From JBQTIM01 sp052388135 (GTDB lineage: Bacteria > Elusimicrobiota > Elusimicrobia > FEN-1173), in the NCBI GenBank assembly GCA_052388135.1, contig JBQTIM010000100.1, forward strand, positions 1-37,892: DNA of 37,892 nucleotides, given 5' to 3'. A program made the translations under genes and the position numbers. Every line of letters starts with the position of its first letter. Positions within the stretch are counted from its first letter, which is position 1. This document shows positions 20,101 to 24,888 of the stretch, piece by piece. A model generated the notes under the pieces. It made no database searches and was not told the origin of the DNA. It saw only the letters and a program-made list of their open reading frames with translations.

Positions 20101-20763
20101 TCCGGCGGCGCCGGTTCAGGTTCTTATCAGGATCCCAGAGGAATCGACGTTAATGCACAGGGCTACGTCGTCGTGGCGGACATGGGCAACGTGCGGGTTC
20201 AAAAACTGGACCCTGGCTTGAATCCCGTTTTAACGTTGCCTCTGGGAACGAAAGGGCTTGTCGGCCTTCTCAACACGGGCGAACCTGTGGGGGTGGCGCT
20301 GGGCCCCGACGGCCGTCTGCACGTTACGGACATGAAGCGGGATACGTTGCATGTTTTCGACGCTCCCGCGGACACATCCGCTCCTCAAACCGCGGCGGCG
20401 CCGTCGGCGGCGTCCATCGCCCGCCCTGCTCCGTCGGGTCCGGACCCTGCTTTTCGCTTGGGCGAAGTTTACGCTTTCCCGAACCCGGTCAAAGGAAGAC
20501 GCCGGCCCGTCATCCACGTGGAAACCGGGGTGGCTGACGGTGTGGAAATCCGCATATACGACTTAGCGGGCCTCTTGATCCATGAAGCTCGGGTGTCCGG
20601 GCCGCCGGTCATTGTAGACGACGGGCAGGGGCCGCAATACGCCTTCGAATACGAATGGAACATTTCCCATCACGCCTCCGGCGTCTACATCTGCGGCGTC
20701 CGCGCCCACAAGGAAGGCCATGAGGATTTAAGGGCGGTCATTAAGTTAGGAGTCATAAAATGA
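5179..20763 (+). CDS. Giant modular secreted surface protein with T9SS-like C-terminal domain (5194 aa)
   Basis: A signal peptide (residues 1-27, cleaved near ARA-ET) follows AAGGA at 5171-5175. Modules in order, in approximate residues: Ig-like domains 140-480; FlgD-like 615-700; carbohydrate-binding-like 840-985; FlgD-like 1012-1090; a GTA-type beta module 1193-1314; a calcium-loop segment with DLDKDGDGIAD near 1390; a second carbohydrate-binding-like domain 1684-1905; six PD40/TolB-like repeats 2103-2364; an SPNGDG/FlgD-like domain 2371-2465; fourteen Ig-like repeats 2467-3788; FN3 and Ig modules to 4175; five more repeats to 4657; six NHL repeats 4767-5064; and a C-terminal domain 5095-5194 starting YAFPNPV and ending KLGVIK. 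No enzyme domain was recognised. The last 100 residues resemble the sorting domain of type IX secretion cargo. The product is probably exported across the outer membrane and displayed, acting in adhesion or glycan binding. The first ~185 codons are AT-rich and the rest GC-rich. Confidence 0.88.
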   Translation: MIRKNLSKYLFCAACLLYLLGIQARAETTFDILIPTATQKIVLPNIYVQGKVDPPEKLKGKIKWETTIEGSQHTKETGNGAAGVIVVFPFPAQNSSFGLKTITGKAEILGPCEGGDCQNDTTKPDVDLDDDIPPCVSSNVLKISGKAADNCQIASLNINGQSIPSASSCGFSKDINLSKGNNTITLEATDPAGNTTTKTFDVRYDVDPPVPSAYAPADKHVFNPIPPPAPFDLAEISVTFDEELARGEMIVSGLSGPVSLGGGSTTVKMTGSPTMTLGPLSTYHVRTTAVDACGNSTTTAHAFSNGPLSIDFPSDPPDRHKGESLLVGGSTVFTNASVSISVGGVGGVVVTPSGGGYSATIPIPPDFEGDTPISVTASGDQGSASGTKDWWMDNRLTSVQVDDPADGTATFEESVKVKGSASDAKSGLASLLVGGRTVSLPPNTLSYSFDEPVKLQVGLNAIGASATDHMGNTKTDVVHVVRKAVKFGMGFKKRVLGCGGPGDWEIEVTGTPELVVQKRRTPGSTGWSGVGSIGAGGSVTYSEHAKIATEYKFEAIGRDPKTNKVLASASLTDSFPICRGDPTFLSQLPIFEQPSPGVPPEAFSPQASPGVADTYTRAYSAIFGATDVDIQITDGSGRLVRRVARENGMASGGYHFTWDGKDDARTFVPDGLYIVTLRENDTYDPSNVHTQSVNVTVDNALPLASMNRLEVHDSDPALIRVIGTAQDNNLRQFTVEYAPVSGGAFDVAGLGVSNVTQDILTVVDTTGWTPGDYTLKLAVTDRAGNVSEDTETLHVPAPRESALRLVVGGVSQEGRNAGGMAGPGDNPQTFLDDAPPAGVEVVGDWRWDSALKMSGSQSHTSENPVHYFIPSETPSSVPGEGSLLVKADESIIQYVYMSPGTQQIMLQFYTDRGNGDHRVYWGANILQTGGIEGTSSLYRMGDLPPAGRWVRLKIPAAAIKLEGKTIKGILFGAHGGRVWWDKTTTSNSTMDPGPGGFSLPEGFQGDDSTDTTVEFSLAKAAGLTLEVLNEGGSTVRTLLSQPLPAGTRVAVWDQKDDGGSLLPDGLYYFQFKAHDGVLDTEQFAADVAFSTTTPFPEPSSASVTDANGNVYAAVPEEGIIEKRTAEGYLLRRISNDELRIPNGPAVPDPAYLSLDDAGNLYVSGADRGQVIKLAAGRRLIDVRSLTADIRIPWPKALVRATVPIFGTAAGHEFLDYAVEVGQGWSPETWSLLNRSQSEVLDDGDFPPGQTTVYGNLATWETGLSPGDEYPEVDIFHPPVDLGYRGRWTVRLSVRSRDGFVKSSTVPVIVARVVNNLTGGVVPADLGRGRLIVPALALEKEWELFAMLSGDQEAPAAPSTHDLVGRVYEVLPGGYDFRRPVSLELGYGPMDLDKDGDGIADIFESRLGIYRYNPETKRWVFLGGVRREEISEGDLTAGWVRLDGTQKLDAPNAFYALMAWRDKPMPPVVHAPASPSDRRIITFTGRAEPGADVLFFRNPASPAFSEAAVRADDQGSFWVPGVVLTTGTNVFQAVQRADAAEHQTGIRSDPSVPVTVEVATRPAPSPAALEFRNADFREPKRDDFLPGATVYIEARAQDADPTRRDEVYVRLKSSVSDPAGLLVPLTEIGLSSAVYRGTARLGLRTDQTFFQLAALRHGERIIVEAESDPSVTALLHFRDHNSPFPQAVMYITHPSARQETFERDAGLWAAYDALGGAEVTRTSATAASGLWAMKLTQPAGRSAGNFSVLIHDQPFDARQFPVVGFDYRLPPSCQVNGRPLGARFNLFFLTGGTWNEVVFTDPHEAVINGQKVAFELPKDFPPSIRRVGDVFDEVTADDTWRRAEFNLFAFLRKANPEAERFLVDRVIMGDWDAQQFFGLLSGGTPPGATVYLDNFHIQTAGDRDPHPLFVWGGAGDETGFSHALDRNPGTLPDAFPDTVQPSASYLNLADGVHYFHVRGLRDVHAGTPNHYRIRLDRAAPVASDPSPAAGSRSDSLEAAVTLSDGPEGSGLDPDSVRFAVNGVSYGPQPGAVSYDERTGKLTVSLGKIKPAAPAFFDGQLVTFTLEDAADWAGNSLASPFSWTWQADFSRFAGGDFAPATFNGGREPAWSPASDKIAFVSDRGGQADLYVVGAAGESASPAVRLTSSTAAESRPDWSPDGNWVAFAAPPAEEPAGRPDVWIVNVHDGRMARLTANPAADEHPSWSPDGGKIVFSRSESGLGNLWVLEVDTHTLTASETRLTFEDVGYNLEPAWSRDGSRIAYRRSLYVDNIFAVNADGSGARALTDSRKDSLPSWDASGRLAFSSRRSADVPGLWAMEGSGDNQRVLLDNNNLWPDSDPAWAPDGTRLAFTSTRGGAANVWVMSVLEVSGVAASPDSFSPNGDGRKDETVLSYSLSTGDSTVSAAVFDESGNKARTLLQGQLQAAGAHAAVWDGRTDAAAPAAPGLYRMRLEVRGKAAVDDIVKEVRVLLDDAAPETSLTAASADPARGPGSAPYFNGAARFGFSAAEPAGKPASGVELSEYSLDGGVTWSVFDNAFALAPGTHTILYRSLDAAGNLEAAEAQEALVENDPPVSALSIHGPLFVSGGTTFISRRTSFTLTAADVFSDGVVSGLREVFLSRDNGPEKSFGGPAEGFHVSTAAFDGEGNHALTYRSVDRSGNGEAARTFSAFLDGAGPSVSASFDPPALFNGVSRYVTPETRISFPASDAASGVGRVAAEIDGGEVSPAADGTLQIASEGPHDLTFWAVDNVENESARQSVSLIVSAAPPTTIFNASGTLHAGGTGVYAPPSNVYWLSTAPGAPAPDGYEIAVDGAEFAAFAATETLSLPGEGSHAVAFRALRGGIPEASDTFRVIVDATPPSTVDSRGEGSAVLDGRVYATPRAPITLSAEDVLAGVKATKFVVDGTTFSYAAPFTLEAVGAGADGARVLSWSSEDNVGNVEESRSLEIVVDGAAPSSRVSAAGATFLSGSRLYAAGSVVYSISASDAGAGVRKTEYRTAGGAFQVLAASETFALAEEGSQDIVYRSEDYVGNVEAEKTFRVVVDTSPPTVRIEALGEFLPGATSYARAGTPFAVTAPDSLSGLAFAEMSLDGGSFQAVGGLFTLDVEGLHSIEARAADRVGNASSARLWVAVDEAPPVTEAASGEPSVRRGSVTFVTSLTFISLDARDPEANGLPGAGVRETRYRVDSGALVKYDGAFRLASGGRAVGYFSSDRVSNVEPSRAAQFTVDDDPPVTALNLSETGFSNGVNLYVSTGAIFSLEAADAGVGLAAIEISMDGGDFAPYAGPFSLETEGPRVLAYRSRDELGNVEAVRSLSVIVDNTPPSVALSVDGTLHAGVDGRRFAPASNVYSLSAAAPSVVSIQAGVDGGAFAPYAGPVSFVSEGRHTLAFFGETAEGPEDAEIFEVWVDTTPPFLSLEPDAGFWARPGGGPLYVSTATRLLAAARDDAGSADAGLDRVHFALNAGTPLVLAVSSSVENAPLPIVLGPGVHTVRLTARDHVGNVGERSRAVELDNAPPRTVLSLSGSSLFLNGVHHLPASALFTLTSTDAASGVERIEYRLNGGPFFAYQDAFPSLGDGAHSLDYRAVDQVGNAEPLKSFSFVTDARAPVVTVKASGPLVARGTQTFAALANTYSLSGTDAGVGLRQIEYETDGSGLRVYAHQPAAFASGGPHALRHTAVDHVGNRAPLIEFSVYVDTTPPVTDLSADAGHFMPERNEVVVSSRSVLSLAAWDEHAGVERILARVDGSAYEAAPATRTFRFSEGTHTLAHFGEDAVGNVEAARVWTVRVDNDPPAAPVGFAVRLSGDAAALTWAASLEEDVAGYLVFRDGVVISTVSPSRTSFTDAGLPRARFHYSLAAVDRVGNSSPHSPAVSVLVGNPPPVAEITSPAEGDVLAGAATVRGTAAAELFHEYVVEASAGSAPPVFTEVARSTAPVVDGPLAAWETSAFPEGPALLRLTAYNTALEAATATISVTVDRTAPALTGFSVDPSPAPLGPATLRLDVSEALTASPEVYVEGLRLEELSGEETSFLYRFHVTTATPQGRVSVETRLVDRAGHVTVATAAFTVDRIPPGDVTDLAASPDHLNGEIRLSWTAPGDDEWDGNLSGSYRVFSSTTLPVDENAYTVLTASAPAATPASYVFNGLAYDATHYFLLRTEDDAGNLSGPSNMAAAYLISDREPPITEIVLAGSVFVEGDKTFLSGATAVSLTATDEGNVPSGVARTEYRVDGGSFTVYAASFTLAQGVRVVEYQSFDRAGNAEPVRSAVFHVDAVPPAVSLGIGEPQHMSAGDLYVSRRTPFSLSADDLSMDGVSSGARDIFFRSGPDVSAPFEIYQGTFTLDVPEGGRTIAYYGEDRVDNAGAPAAAAVVLDATPPATDLVVEGPRAVAGLDTYVSTRTVLALKTSDPLVNGAASGAARAELRLNGGAFETYSSSFTLSEGVHILEFRSEDNVANREPDRLSELRADGTAPQTSLVLTGPSHDAGPLWFAAENTLIGLEAVDPVSSGTASGVAASLVQVNAGPLQDFTTGFLLAEGVHALRFYSRDRVDNIEAVQEMAVAVDATPPATGLAVGFPKTIRPGAPLLIGPQTPLSLTSSDPVVNGAASGVAASRYRLGAGPFALYGGPFTLPGPSGLQTVAFYSEDRVGHAEPVQTETLELDATPPALVLVSPSTSNAGVCLVFSSGTIPILGSASDPHFARYTVSFATAAGRVLHSAGPFTEIASSTHAVVSGALAAWDATGRTGWHTLRVEAQDIVENTAALQMNIFIGPPIKSLGIGKNEPVNFELKDPQGVAVDSAGNIYVGEKGMLLLAKPGIRKFSPSGVLLATFDDPVLNLGEPSGLAVDAGGNIYVADRANHQVLKLGPQGQKLFVLGKTGLLGWPAAGAGPGEFNEPTGVALDGEGNIYVADHGNARLQKFTSAGQFLATLNVGSLASPASPSDPSRPWGVAADAASLWITDSRYHRVLRLSPAGQLLAVSGGAGSGSYQDPRGIDVNAQGYVVVADMGNVRVQKLDPGLNPVLTLPLGTKGLVGLLNTGEPVGVALGPDGRLHVTDMKRDTLHVFDAPADTSAPQTAAAPSAASIARPAPSGPDPAFRLGEVYAFPNPVKGRRRPVIHVETGVADGVEIRIYDLAGLLIHEARVSGPPVIVDDGQGPQYAFEYEWNISHHASGVYICGVRAHKEGHEDLRAVIKLGVIK
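12574..16540 (+). repeat. Block 1 of ~95-residue Ig-like repeats (14 copies)
   Basis: The translation shows fourteen consecutive units, each about 90-105 residues. The common pattern is: a D-x-x-PP-x-T/S linker, a short strand, a Y-V/A-S/P turn, a hydrophobic strand with L/S-A-x-D, a SGV/AGV turn, an E-Y-R-x-D/N-G-G-x-F core, then EGxHxLxYRSxDxVGNxE and a closing V-x-V-D. The units are divergent at protein level but keep nearly identical DNA at the VGNVEA motif (for example near 14269, 15105 and 16500). They resemble the Ig-like repeats found in OmpL47-type and related bacterial surface proteins. Confidence 0.8.
17704..19150 (+). repeat. Block 2 of ~95-residue Ig-like repeats (5 copies)
   Basis: Five further copies of the same unit as block 1, separated from it by two FN3 domains and two Ig-type modules. 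Four of these five copies carry an insertion of the type D-P-x-x-x-G-x-A-S-G-V/A before the core strand, a variant that is rare in block 1. This suggests that block 2 expanded separately by duplication. Confidence 0.75.
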
Positions 20764-21698
20764 TGAGCCGGTCGCTGCGGCGGGTGCTTCTCGGCTTCAT
20801 TCTCTTGCGGGCTATCCCCCTGGCCGCTGAAAATGTCGGAGCTTCGTTCCTGAAAATCGGCGCGGGGGCGCGGGCGGCGGGCATGGGTTCCGTTTTCACG
20901 GCCGGGGCGGACGACGCCGCGGCCCATTTCTGGAATCCAGCGGGGCTTGCCCGTTTGGATCGTCGGCAATTCATGGCCGCTCATGCGCAATGGATCGAAG
21001 ATGTCCGTTGCGACCACTTGGTGTACGCTCACCCCTTGCCGTCGGGGACCTTGTCCGCGGGCGCTGTCTATCTTTCCCATGACAGACTGGAATCCCGGGG
21101 GGAAAAAAGAGAATACATCGGGACCTTTCAAGCGCAAGACGCGGCCGCCGGTTTTGCTTGGAGCGGTGATCTCTCCTCTCGATCCTCCTATGGACTCGGG
21201 ATCAAGGCCATCCAGCAGCGCATCGCGGGCGTAACGGCCTCGGGATGGGCCGCTGACGCTGGATGGCGGTCCGAATGGGGCCGCCGAATAACCGTCGGGT
21301 TCGCAGCGCGCGACCTGGGCCCCCGGATGAAATTCCTGCAACAAACGTACCGTCTGCCCCTGACGGTTTCTTCAGGGATCACCTATGCGACGCCGCTGGG
21401 TTTGCGCTTGGGAGCGGACTGGCGGCGCTCCCTTTATGATGGAGCGGGGTCGCTGGGTGTCGGCGCGGAACAAAATATCTTCGGCCGTACGGTTCTGAGA
21501 ACCGGCTATCTATCCCGATCCTCGGACGCTCAACTATCTCCCGTTTTACCCGGGAGGAACTCTTCGCGTCCCGGGCCGGCGGCCAGTCTTTCGATGGGGT
21601 TCGGTCTCAAATTCGCCCTCTGGGAGCTTGATTACGCTGTTTCTTCCGTGGGCGAATTGGGAGAGGCGCACATTGTCTCGTTTGCGGTAAAACTCTAA
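20760..21698 (+). CDS. PorV/PorQ-family outer membrane beta-barrel protein
   Basis: This 312-residue protein has a signal peptide ending near PLAAE-NVG. The start at 20760 overlaps the stop of the giant gene (ATGA) and is served by AGGAG at 20748-20752; a second ATG follows directly. The N-terminus of the mature protein carries the family hallmark: FLKIGAGARAAGMGSVF, then ADDAAAHFWNPAGLA. The remainder alternates short aromatic-rich beta strands and ends in a strand with a terminal hydrophobic residue (VSFAVKL), as in outer membrane barrels. In type IX secretion, PorV carries cargo with the C-terminal sorting domain from the translocon to the attachment complex. Coupled translation with a cargo-like giant protein supports such a partnership here. 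The family call is firm; the shuttle role is inferred. Confidence 0.85.
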   Translation: MMSRSLRRVLLGFILLRAIPLAAENVGASFLKIGAGARAAGMGSVFTAGADDAAAHFWNPAGLARLDRRQFMAAHAQWIEDVRCDHLVYAHPLPSGTLSAGAVYLSHDRLESRGEKREYIGTFQAQDAAAGFAWSGDLSSRSSYGLGIKAIQQRIAGVTASGWAADAGWRSEWGRRITVGFAARDLGPRMKFLQQTYRLPLTVSSGITYATPLGLRLGADWRRSLYDGAGSLGVGAEQNIFGRTVLRTGYLSRSSDAQLSPVLPGRNSSRPGPAASLSMGFGLKFALWELDYAVSSVGELGEAHIVSFAVKL

Positions 21699-22009
21699 AA
21701 TCCCTCTCTCAAGCAGCCAACCACTTTAGCTTTCGGGCTACGCCTTTGGTCCCCAGTTTTAACGCCACGGCGGCGGCCAAGCCCGGCCCACCCAGGGTCG
21801 CAGTCTCGGAGTGATAGCTGAGGTTTCGTCCTCAAGTTGATTGTGTGCTACGTTTTAACCGATTTTTAGAATGGTCCGTGGCCGATATCGGTCCGTTGAC
21901 GGTTCCCTCCGGGTGTGATAAACTCGGGCCGATCTCTTTTAGGTTCGTGCCCCAGGCCGTCCCGCACGCACGTCCCCCAACTTAAGGAAAAGAAGGAGCA
22001 AGGCAAAAC
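21699..22009. other. Intergenic region between the porV-like gene and ppdK
   Basis: No convincing coding frame is seen in these 311 bases. There is no obvious intrinsic terminator for the upstream operon. Two small stem-loops with similar loops can be drawn: TAGC-TTTCGG-GCTA at 21727-21740 and TGAGG-TTTCGT-CCTCA at 21819-21834. They flank a GC-rich stretch. No known riboswitch consensus could be matched by eye on either strand. The right end carries the ppdK promoter and ribosome-binding site (GAAGGAG at 21992-21998). Confidence 0.5.
21896..21924 (+). promoter_or_regulatory. Probable sigma-70 promoter of ppdK
   Basis: The -35 element TTGACG (21896-21901) and the -10 element TAAACT (21919-21924) are separated by 17 bases. 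An overlapping GATAAA preceded by TGT offers an extended -10 alternative. The predicted start near 21931 gives a leader of about 80 bases before ppdK. Confidence 0.5.
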
Positions 22010-24721
22010 ATGGCAAAGAAATACGTTTACTTTTTCGGCAACGGCAAGGCGGAAGGCAACGGAACTCAGAAGGACCTGCTGGGCGGCAAAGGCGCCGGCT
22101 TGGCGGAAATGTCCAAGGCCGGGGTTCCCGTGCCGCCGGGCCTCACCATCACCACCGACGTCTGCCGCTACTACTACGCCAACGGCCGCAAGCTGCCCAA
22201 GGAGCTGGCCGCGCAGTTCAAGGAAGCCATGGGGAAGCTCGAGAAGTCCCTGGGCAAGCGCTTCGGCGACCCGGCCGACCCGCTCCTGGTTTCCGTCCGC
22301 TCCGGCGCCAAGTTCTCCATGCCCGGCATGATGGACACCATTTTGAACCTGGGCTTGAACGACCAGGCCGTGGACGGCCTGGCCGCCAAGACGGGCAACG
22401 AGCGCTTCGCCTGGGACGCCTACCGCCGCTTCATCCAAATGTTCGGCGGCGTGGTCATGGAAGTGGAGAAGAACGAGTTCGAGCGCGAGCTGGAGAAGGT
22501 GAAGCATAAGAAAGGCGTGAAGGCCGACACGGACCTGAACACCCAGGACCTGCGCCAGGTCGTGGAGCTTTACAAGGATTTGATCAAGGAAAAAACCGGC
22601 ACGGAGTTCCCGCAGGATCCCTGGAAGCAGCTCCAGGAGGCCCGCGACGCCGTGTTCCGCAGCTGGAACAACACCCGCGCCATCTCCTACCGCCGCCTGA
22701 ACAAGATTCCCGACGACATCGGCACGGCCGTCAACGTGCAGGCCATGGTGTTCGGCAACATGGGCGGCGACTCCGGAACCGGCGTGGGCTTCACCCGCAA
22801 CCCTTCCTCGGGCGAGAAGGAATTCTTCGGCGAGTACCTAACCAACGCCCAGGGCGAGGACGTGGTGGCCGGCATCCGCACACCCAAGCCCATCAAGGAG
22901 CTGGACAACGACATGCCCGTCGTCTACAAACAGCTGCGGGACATCACCACCAAGCTGGAGAAGCATTACCGCGACATGCAGGACTTCGAGTTCACCATCG
23001 AGCGCGGCAAGCTCTTCATGCTGCAGACGCGCACGGGCAAGCGCACGGGCATCGCCGCCGTCCGCGCCGCGGTGGAGATGGTGAAGGAAAAATTGATCAG
23101 CAAGGAAGAGGCCATCCTGCGCGTGGAGCCGGACCAGCTGGCCCAGCTCCTGGCGCCGGTTTTCGACGCCAAGGAAAAGGGCGGCGCCGTGAAGTCCGGC
23201 CGGCTTCTCGCCAAAGGCATCGACGCCGGCCCCGGCGCGGCCACGGGCCGTGTGGCCTTCACCGCGGAGCGAGCGGTGGAAATGGCTTCCGGCGGAGCCG
23301 TCGTTCTGGTCCGCCCCGAGACGAACCCCGACGACATTGAAGGCATGGTGGTGGCCGAGGGCATCCTCACGGCCATCGGCGGCCGCACCAGCCACGCGGC
23401 CGTGGTGGCCCGCGGCATGGGCAAGCCCTGCGTGGTGGGCTGCGGCGAGCTTAAGATCGACGAGCACGCCGGCACCCTGGCCGTGGACGGCCAGAACCTG
23501 AAGGAGGGGGATTACATCTCCATCGACGGCTTCACCGGCGAGGTCATCTCCGGGCAGGTGCCCACGCTGCCGTCGGAAGTGGTCCGCGTGCTCCGGGGCG
23601 AGCTGGACAAAAAAGACGCGCCCCTCTTCGCCACCTTCGAGACCATCATGAAGTGGGCCGACGAATACCGCACCATCGGCGTGCGGGCCAACGCCGACGT
23701 CCCGCGCGACGCCATCATGGCCCGCGCCCTGGGCGCCGAAGGCATCGGCCTCTGCCGCACGGAGCACATGTTCTTCGCCCCCGAGCGCCTGCCTTACATG
23801 CAGGAGATGATCCTGGCCGACACCGAGCAGGCCCGCCGCGCCGCCCTGGACAAACTTCTGCCTTTCCAAAAAGAGGACTTCAAGGGCCTCCTGAAGGAGA
23901 TGAAAGGCTTCGGCGTCACCATCCGGACCCTGGATCCGCCCCTGCACGAGTTCCTGCCCAAGACCCGCGAGGACGCCGAGGAGCTTTCCAAAAAGATCGG
24001 CATCTCCGCCGAAAAGATCATGTCCAAGACCCGCGACCTGCACGAGTTCAACCCCATGCTGGGCCACCGCGGCTGCCGGCTGGGCATCACCTATCCCGAA
24101 ATCACGGAGATGCAGGCCCGCGCCATCCTGCTGGCCGCCGCCGAGCTCAAGAAGGAAGGCGTCAACGTGCTCCCGGAAATCATGATCCCGCTCATCGGGA
24201 ACGTGAAGGAGTTCCAGGACCAGGCCGCCATCGTCCGCCGCGTGGAGGCGGAGGTGAAGGAGCAGACCGGCGTGAAGGTGAAGTACCTTCTGGGCACCAT
24301 GATCGAGGTGCCCCGCGCCGCCCTCACCGCCGGGGAGATCGCCGCCGAGGCCGAGTTCTTCTCCTTCGGCACCAACGACCTCACCCAGATGGCCCTGGGC
24401 TTCTCCCGCGACGACGCCGGCAAGTTCACCAAGGTCTACCTGGACAAGAAAATCTTCAAGGACGATCCGTTCCAGACCTTGGACCAGACCGGCGTGGGCC
24501 GCCTGATGGAGTTGGCCGTGAAGGAAGGCCGCAAGGTCCGCAAGGACCTGAAGTGCGGCATCTGCGGCGAGCACGGCGGCGACCCCGCCAGCGTGAAGTT
24601 CTGCCACCGCACGGGGCTGAACTACGTGTCGGCCAGCCCTTACCGGGTGCCGGTGGCGCGTTTCGCCGCGGCGCAGTCCGTGATCGAAAAGAAGACGGGG
24701 AAAAGCTACACGTCGAAATAA
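22010..24721 (+). CDS. ppdK: Pyruvate, phosphate dikinase
   Basis: This 903-residue enzyme interconverts ATP + pyruvate + phosphate with AMP + phosphoenolpyruvate + diphosphate in the cytoplasm. The domain order is standard: N-terminal ATP-grasp-like nucleotide domain (starting with GGKGAGLAEM), central swivelling phosphohistidine domain with GGRTSHAAVVARGMG (catalytic His about residue 462), and C-terminal PEP-binding TIM barrel with CGICGEHGGDP (catalytic Cys about residue 852). The length fits the family and all key motifs are intact. The start is set by GAAGGAG at 21992-21998. The gene appears monocistronic, with its own promoter upstream and a strong terminator 18 bases after the stop. 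In anaerobes it often replaces or complements pyruvate kinase; the direction here cannot be read from sequence. Confidence 0.97.
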   Translation: MAKKYVYFFGNGKAEGNGTQKDLLGGKGAGLAEMSKAGVPVPPGLTITTDVCRYYYANGRKLPKELAAQFKEAMGKLEKSLGKRFGDPADPLLVSVRSGAKFSMPGMMDTILNLGLNDQAVDGLAAKTGNERFAWDAYRRFIQMFGGVVMEVEKNEFERELEKVKHKKGVKADTDLNTQDLRQVVELYKDLIKEKTGTEFPQDPWKQLQEARDAVFRSWNNTRAISYRRLNKIPDDIGTAVNVQAMVFGNMGGDSGTGVGFTRNPSSGEKEFFGEYLTNAQGEDVVAGIRTPKPIKELDNDMPVVYKQLRDITTKLEKHYRDMQDFEFTIERGKLFMLQTRTGKRTGIAAVRAAVEMVKEKLISKEEAILRVEPDQLAQLLAPVFDAKEKGGAVKSGRLLAKGIDAGPGAATGRVAFTAERAVEMASGGAVVLVRPETNPDDIEGMVVAEGILTAIGGRTSHAAVVARGMGKPCVVGCGELKIDEHAGTLAVDGQNLKEGDYISIDGFTGEVISGQVPTLPSEVVRVLRGELDKKDAPLFATFETIMKWADEYRTIGVRANADVPRDAIMARALGAEGIGLCRTEHMFFAPERLPYMQEMILADTEQARRAALDKLLPFQKEDFKGLLKEMKGFGVTIRTLDPPLHEFLPKTREDAEELSKKIGISAEKIMSKTRDLHEFNPMLGHRGCRLGITYPEITEMQARAILLAAAELKKEGVNVLPEIMIPLIGNVKEFQDQAAIVRRVEAEVKEQTGVKVKYLLGTMIEVPRAALTAGEIAAEAEFFSFGTNDLTQMALGFSRDDAGKFTKVYLDKKIFKDDPFQTLDQTGVGRLMELAVKEGRKVRKDLKCGICGEHGGDPASVKFCHRTGLNYVSASPYRVPVARFAAAQSVIEKKTGKSYTSK

Positions 24722-24739
24722 GGCGCGGTTTTCCAGAAA

Positions 24740-24778
24740 CGGGGACGGGGGCCCAGGCCTCCCGTCCCCGTTTTTTTT
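24740..24778 (+). terminator. Intrinsic terminator after ppdK
   Basis: A perfect 10-base-pair stem CGGGGACGGG/CCCGTCCCCG (24740-24749 with 24761-24770) is followed directly by eight T residues (24771-24778). Confidence 0.93.
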
Positions 24779-24853
24779 GCGGGTCGATTTTCTGTCCTTC
24801 CTATCTTTCTGCCGTAGAGCATGTCCGGGGTCCCGCGATATCCGAAAGGGCGC

Positions 24854-24882
24854 TTGAAAACGCTCCCTCGGCGGGGTATTAT
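24854..24882 (+). promoter_or_regulatory. Near-consensus promoter placed for a leaderless transcript
   Basis: TTGAAA (24854-24859) and TATTAT (24877-24882) are 17 bases apart, each one mismatch from the sigma-70 consensus. The expected transcription start falls at about 24889, the A of the kinase start codon, and no Shine-Dalgarno sequence lies in between. Confidence 0.65.
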
Positions 24883-24888
24883 TTCCTT

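Noticed and set aside
21699..21840. c-di-GMP (GEMM) riboswitch or hammerhead ribozyme
   Set aside because: Fragments such as GGACGAAAC on the - strand recall a hammerhead, and a GAAA-capped stem recalls GEMM. The other conserved segments (CTGATGA; GGGACGCAAAGCC) are absent on both strands.
22838..24607. A 589-codon - strand frame opposite ppdK
   Set aside because: It is a shadow of an unambiguous enzyme gene; its composition (long runs of G, H, L, A, D) is that of an antisense frame.
23653..24888. Upstream extension of the GAF kinase frame into ppdK
   Set aside because: The extension reads through the ppdK coding region in another frame and through its terminator, and is Arg/Pro/Gly-rich without domains. 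The kinase begins at 24889.
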